Source: Robertmurraya_A mangrovi
Lineage (GTDB): Bacteria > Bacillota > Bacilli > Bacillales > Cytobacillaceae
Length of the DNA: 64,000 bases
NCBI RefSeq assembly: GCF_034427655.1
Contig: NZ_JAXOFX010000004.1
Span: 62,001 to 126,000 of the forward strand
Reading direction: 5' to 3'
In this document: positions 60,607-64,000 of the stretch, in pieces
Numbering within the stretch: the stretch's first letter is position 1
How the letters are laid out: every line of letters starts with the position of its first letter
Translations under genes and position numbers: made by a program
The notes under the pieces: generated by a model
What the model saw: the letters and a program-made list of their open reading frames with translations, nothing else
Told to the model about the DNA's origin: nothing
Database searches by the model: none

Positions 60607-60927
60607 GTAAATCACTCCTAATCTTTTCATATTATAGGGCTGTTTTATGTAAAAATGTAAATCATAGAACGTTATGTATTAGCTAAACTATTTAAATCAC
60701 GAATAATGAAACAACATTTTTACCGACAACCTAATTGAAAATCACATAGTTAATATAACATAGTTTCGCCATCATACGTGTGAATAAACCTTGAAATTGT
60801 GACAACTTTTACCTAGCCTAGAACAGATTTAATTTAAAAGGATAATTTGTATAAATGTAGAGATATTATAAACAGTAATGTTTTATTAGATTAATGGCGT
60901 AATTTTTCGAAAAAAAGAACTTTTTAA
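60607..60927. other. Intergenic stretch between hemQ and pta promoter elements
   Basis: About 320 AT-rich bases between divergent genes. I see no reading frame, hairpin terminator or riboswitch here; it presumably contains the hemQ promoter, which I could not assign. Confidence 0.5.
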
Positions 60928-60943
60928 ATGTAAACGATATCAA
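60928..60943 (+). promoter_or_regulatory. cre site for CcpA upstream of pta
   Basis: ATGTAAACGATATCAA fits the consensus WTGNAANCGNWNNCAW at every fixed position. A promoter follows (TTGAAT at 60956-60961, TATTCT at 60978-60983, spacer 16). The site centre is about 55 bases before the predicted start, a position typical for CcpA activation of overflow genes. Confidence 0.8.
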
Positions 60944-60955
60944 TAAATGGATTCC

Positions 60956-60983
60956 TTGAATTTTCATATATGAGGAGTATTCT
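60956..60983 (+). promoter_or_regulatory. pta promoter (SigA-type)
   Basis: -35 TTGAAT and -10 TATTCT with a 16-base spacer; start expected near 60990, giving an 80-base leader before ATG 61071. Confidence 0.55.
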
Positions 60984-61070
60984 AAAGAAGTAAGGTTCTT
61001 TGTAACCTTTATACATAAAACTTGTTAAGTTTAAAAAGCAATTCATGTTAACTAATAAGGAGGACTCGTA

Positions 61071-62048
61071 ATGAGTGACCTATTTGAGAGCTTAAAAGCA
61101 AAAGTGACTGGCCAAAATTTAAAAATTGTATTTCCTGAAGGGTTAGATGAACGAATTTTAACTGCAGCAGGAAGACTAGCTTCAGAAAAAATATTAACTC
61201 CTATTTTAGTTGGAAATATTGAAGAAATTGAAGCGAAAGCAAAAGAACTTAATGTATCTACAGAATCTATTGAAATATACGATCCGAATAACTTTGCCAT
61301 GATGGATGGTTTAGTTGCGGCATTTGTTGAAAGAAGAAAGGGGAAAGTGTCTGAAGAGGATGCTAGAAAGATTCTTCTAGATGAAAACTACTTTGGTACA
61401 ATGTTAGTCTACTCGAATCAAGCAGATGGTTTAGTAAGCGGTGCAGCACACTCAACAGCTGACACGGTTAGACCAGCTTTACAAATCATTAAGACAAAAG
61501 AGGGCGTACGCAAAACTTCGGGTGTATTTATCATGGTACGAGAAGAAGAAAAATACGTGTTTGCAGACTGTGCAATCAACATATCTCCAGATAGCCAGGA
61601 TTTAGCGGAAATTGCAGTTGAAAGTGCGAAAACAGCGAGAATGTTTGATATTGAACCTCGAGTAGCAATGCTAAGTTTTTCAACAAAGGGATCTGCAAAA
61701 TCACCAGAAACGGAAAAAGTCTCGGCCGCTGTACAAGAAGCTAAATTAAGAGACCCAATGCTAGTGTTAGACGGAGAATTTCAATTTGACGCAGCATTTG
61801 TACCATCCGTTGCTAAAAAGAAAGCTCCCGACTCTCCACTTCAAGGAGACGCAAACGTATTTATCTTCCCAAGCCTAGAAGCGGGAAACATCGGTTACAA
61901 AATTGCTCAACGTCTAGGAAACTTTGAAGCAGTAGGCCCAATCCTACAAGGCCTAAACCGCCCAGTAAACGACCTCTCACGCGGATGCAACGAAGAAGAC
62001 GTATACAAACTAGCACTCATCACCGCTGGCCAAGCGTTGAGTCAATAA
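61071..62048 (+). CDS. pta: Phosphate acetyltransferase
   Basis: A 325-residue enzyme of standard Bacillus length. It exchanges CoA for phosphate on acetyl-CoA and with AckA makes acetate and ATP. Visible signatures are KIVFPEGLDERILTAAGRL at the N-terminus, LVSGAAHSTADTVRPAL in the middle and GPILQGLNRPVNDLSRG near the C-terminus. AAGGAGG lies before the ATG. A CcpA cre site and promoter are upstream and a terminator follows, so it is a carbon-overflow gene transcribed on its own. Confidence 0.95.
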   Translation: MSDLFESLKAKVTGQNLKIVFPEGLDERILTAAGRLASEKILTPILVGNIEEIEAKAKELNVSTESIEIYDPNNFAMMDGLVAAFVERRKGKVSEEDARKILLDENYFGTMLVYSNQADGLVSGAAHSTADTVRPALQIIKTKEGVRKTSGVFIMVREEEKYVFADCAINISPDSQDLAEIAVESAKTARMFDIEPRVAMLSFSTKGSAKSPETEKVSAAVQEAKLRDPMLVLDGEFQFDAAFVPSVAKKKAPDSPLQGDANVFIFPSLEAGNIGYKIAQRLGNFEAVGPILQGLNRPVNDLSRGCNEEDVYKLALITAGQALSQ

Positions 62049-62062
62049 TAATAAAAGAGGTA

Positions 62063-62096
62063 GAAGTCAGTCATTGTTATAGTGACTGGCTTTTAT
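62063..62096 (+). terminator. Terminator of pta
   Basis: AGTCAGTCA (62065-62073) pairs with TGACTGGCT (62083-62091) with one G-U pair and is followed by T residues. Confidence 0.8.
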
Positions 62097-62150
62097 ATAT
62101 ATTTAATAACCTTGGGAACTTTTCTTTAAAATCTAACTTTATAAGTCTGA

Positions 62151-62276
62151 GTTGATTGGAGCGGAAGGCACTTGACTCCTGCAGGAATAGATGGGATGGG
62201 AGACCCCACAGGCGGTAACGCCGAGGAGGCTCCCACCCATCCCTGCGGAAAGCAAGTGCCTGGAGCGGAAATCAAC
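62151..62276. repeat. 126-bp palindromic dispersed repeat
   Basis: Ends are GTTGATT (62151-62157) and AATCAAC (62270-62276). Inner arms GGCACTTG with CAAGTGCC and GATGGGATGGGAG with CTCCCACCCATCCC pair, so the whole can fold into a long interrupted hairpin. It encodes nothing. A right-end partial copy lies at 49013-49057. From memory, GC-rich repeats of this type are scattered in Bacillaceae intergenic regions. It is more GC-rich than its surroundings. Confidence 0.85.
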
Positions 62277-62299
62277 GGGCAAAATTTTAAGATCAAATA

Positions 62300-62308
62300 T
62301 GCTATAAT
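62300..62308 (+). promoter_or_regulatory. Extended -10 of lipL
   Basis: TGCTATAAT is an extended -10 (TGN-TATAAT). It lies 51 bases before the lipL start and just after the dispersed repeat. The -35 is weak. Confidence 0.55.
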
Positions 62309-62359
62309 AAGCAGATACAATTTAAAGTCTAACTAAGACTATTTAAAGGAGAAATAACA

Positions 62360-63205
62360 ATGAAAGAGGCTCAAAATCTATTGTTACAAGAACAATGGAG
62401 AGTGATTGACCAGACCATGGTTGGTTTACATGGACATGCCCTTCAATCCTTTGGTATGGATGATACACTATGTGCGTCAGTTGGTTCGAAACAGTCACCC
62501 GCAACTGCTAGAGCCTGGGTTCACCCTCGTACCATCGTACTAGGAATTCAAGACTCAAAACTCCCCTTCTTAAAAGAAGGTTTAACCTATTTAGAGGAAC
62601 AAAATTATCAATATATCGTTAGAAACTCAGGAGGATTAGCCGTAGTACTAGACGAAGGAGTCTTAAATCTTTCTCTTATTTTTCCAGAAGTAGAAAAGGG
62701 GATTGATATAAATAGAGGCTACGATGCCATGTGGCTACTCGTTCAAGAAATGTTTGCAGATTTTCCTCAAAAAATAGTAGCGAAAGAAATAGTAGGTTCA
62801 TATTGCCCAGGCAGTTATGACTTAAGTATAAATGACAAAAAATTTGCTGGTATTTCTCAGCGACGACTTCGTAATGGAGTCGCTGTCCAAATCTATCTTT
62901 GTGTCAACGGTAGTGGAAGTGAGAGAGCGGAGTTAATCCAAAATTTTTATAATATATCAAAAGGGAATTCGGAAACAAAATTTGAGTATCCGACCATTAA
63001 TCCTTCTGTTATGCAATCCTTATCTGAATTATTAGAAGTCGGGCTTACTGTTCAAGATGTTATGCTACGGTTTTTAAATGTATTGAAAAATAAAAGCAAC
63101 TTTTTATTTTCAGGTACTTTAACGGACGAAGAGCTTCCTTTATTCGAAAGCTATTACCAACGTGTAATAGAAAGAAACGAAAAAATGCTAAATGAACTTA
63201 AATAA
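62360..63205 (+). CDS. lipL: Octanoyl-[GcvH]:protein N-octanoyltransferase
   Basis: A 281-residue amidotransferase, exactly the length of LipL in B. subtilis. The catalytic Cys149 is in GSYCPGSYDLSIN and Lys161 in DKKFAGIS. It moves octanoyl from GcvH to the E2 subunits in the Bacillus lipoate pathway. It is distinguished from LipM by its sequence around the Cys and by its location next to pta and rsfA. AAAGGAG lies before the ATG. Confidence 0.92.
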   Translation: MKEAQNLLLQEQWRVIDQTMVGLHGHALQSFGMDDTLCASVGSKQSPATARAWVHPRTIVLGIQDSKLPFLKEGLTYLEEQNYQYIVRNSGGLAVVLDEGVLNLSLIFPEVEKGIDINRGYDAMWLLVQEMFADFPQKIVAKEIVGSYCPGSYDLSINDKKFAGISQRRLRNGVAVQIYLCVNGSGSERAELIQNFYNISKGNSETKFEYPTINPSVMQSLSELLEVGLTVQDVMLRFLNVLKNKSNFLFSGTLTDEELPLFESYYQRVIERNEKMLNELK

Positions 63206-63206
63206 A

Positions 63207-63248
63207 GAAAGCCGTGACCCACAAAATGAGGTCTACGGCTTTTTTTTA
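63207..63248 (+). terminator. Terminator of lipL
   Basis: AAAGCCGTGACC and GGTCTACGGCTTT arms close a hairpin (one mismatch) followed by a run of T. Confidence 0.85.
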
Positions 63249-63372
63249 TAGGATTAGTTGTTGCCTTTCTCCTTCTCCATCTATTCATTAGGTTTTCCCC
63301 ACAATGTTAGCCAATGTCCTAATTATAAAAGTAAGTAAGAGAAAAACCTATTTATATATGATAGTTTCTATA

Positions 63373-63999
63373 TTATTCAGCCACTTTTTCAAGGTTACCG
63401 TTACGGTCCATTTTAAATTTAGTTGCTGGTCTTTCTTCCTCATCGAATAGTACTAATTTTCTTGCACGATTCATGATTTTCATTAGTGTCTCGTAATCTT
63501 CTTGCATCATAACAGAATTCTGTTCTAAGTGATTAATTTTTTCTTCAAGTTCTTCATTACGATTCCTAATTTGAGCATTTTCACGTTTTAATCTTTCATT
63601 CTCACTTTTTAGGATTTCAACTTGGAAGTTGGATCCTTTTAAACTTTGCAAGTAAGTTATAATGTTATCAAGACTTAAATCTCGTTTTGGACTAGGTATG
63701 TTTGAAGCCATAGCTGGTACTGGTACGTCTGTTTCTACATCCTCTAGCATTTCTTCAGCCATCTCTTGTGAAGCAAAGATTGAAGGAATATCAAACTCTA
63801 CTTGTTCTACAAAAGTATCAAAAGTTTCCTCTTCACTCATCACTTCATTAATAGAAGGAACTGGTGGTGTGTAGAGTAGCTTTTTCTTTCCACCTTGATC
63901 TTTTCCTAGTATTCTCTGACGTTGTTTACGTTGTTTTTTCGCTAGTTGAAGAGCTTTTTCATAACGATGTCTAACAACAGCATTCCAACGAAAACCGCA
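63373..63999 (-). CDS. rsfA: Prespore regulator RsfA-like (cut by window end)
   Basis: The frame is open from the right edge to a stop at 63373, giving the C-terminal 208 residues. The edge-proximal part reads CGFRWNAVVRHRYEKALQLA, matching the end of the Myb/SANT-like domain of RsfA (CGFRWNSYVR in B. subtilis). The C-terminal half has a leucine-zipper-like coiled coil (about EILKSENERLKRENAQIRN). RsfA tunes sigma-F-dependent transcription in the prespore. The start and the first half of the DNA-binding domain lie outside the window. An inner ATG at 63843 would remove the DNA-binding domain and is not the true start. Confidence 0.88.
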   Translation of the reverse strand, partial: CGFRWNAVVRHRYEKALQLAKKQRKQRQRILGKDQGGKKKLLYTPPVPSINEVMSEEETFDTFVEQVEFDIPSIFASQEMAEEMLEDVETDVPVPAMASNIPSPKRDLSLDNIITYLQSLKGSNFQVEILKSENERLKRENAQIRNRNEELEEKINHLEQNSVMMQEDYETLMKIMNRARKLVLFDEEERPATKFKMDRNGNLEKVAE

Positions 64000-64000
64000 A

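Noticed and set aside
63373..63843. Stand-alone 156-residue coiled-coil gene starting at 63843
   Set aside because: The frame continues upstream to the window edge and encodes the end of an RsfA DNA-binding domain, so 63843 is an internal Met.

Overview
The window is a chromosomal segment from a low-GC, endospore-forming member of the Bacillaceae. The evidence is the spore germination pair cwlJ-gerQ, a prespore regulator of the RsfA type cut by the right edge, bacillithiol and coproheme-pathway genes (bshB2, hemQ), tnrA, TTG and GTG starts behind strong Shine-Dalgarno sequences, and many U-tract terminators. The right third (pdxK, ung, ywdI-like, ywdK-like, gerQ, cwlJ, hemQ, pta, lipL, rsfA) keeps the neighbours of the ywd-ywf region of Bacillus subtilis. 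A perfect ParB-binding parS site at 57452-57467 fits an origin-proximal position. I recognised no rRNA, tRNA, CRISPR array, insertion sequence or integrase.

Layout. 1-2079: end of a sugar ABC importer (binding-protein tail and two permeases). 2603-4677: an actin-like ParM gene, a ParR-like gene, and about 15 GTWWAC-type iterons upstream, i.e. a complete plasmid-style type II partition cassette on a chromosome. 4888-9780: chitinase, pseudouridine synthase, sporulation-type histidine kinase. 10084-14601: rocB-like peptidase, then a lysine riboswitch leading an amino-acid ABC importer, which points to lysine as substrate. 14774-21816: membrane and His-rich proteins, tnrA with its own TnrA box, a heterodimeric ABC exporter with one degenerate ATP site, a flavoprotein and a methyltransferase. 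22060-27469: oligo-1,6-glucosidase behind a LacI-type operator, galU, a start-less reading frame, YbaK-type deacylase, a double P-loop ATPase and a GFPG-repeat protein. 27585-34132: YjiH-like membrane protein, BmrA-like exporter, short-chain fatty acid permease, SDR and GNAT enzymes.

34256-41782 holds two TetR-controlled ABC-2 exporter operons. The first has a frameshifted last gene; both have palindromic operators at their promoters. A PQQ-type sugar dehydrogenase lipoprotein lies between them, and a MarC protein follows. 41930-45839 carries an unknown 431-residue protein, an SRPBCC protein, yojF-bshB2 and pdxK. 46012-51507 has a two-component system, a DoxX protein behind an Fnr/Rex-type palindrome, and a lantibiotic-immunity-like ABC transporter. 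51691-54187 is a molybdopterin set (mobA, moaE, moaD, moeB). 54243-57431 has an ECF sigma/anti-sigma pair with a GGAAC-N16-CGTC promoter, a DUF4230 protein and ung.

Most notable are the chromosomal ParM/ParR/iteron cassette, the substrate assignment given by the lysine riboswitch, the parS site, the reading frame at 24748-25008 that has lost its start codon, and a 126-bp palindromic dispersed repeat (62151-62276) with a partial copy at 49013-49057. All calls come from reading the sequence; no database search was run.
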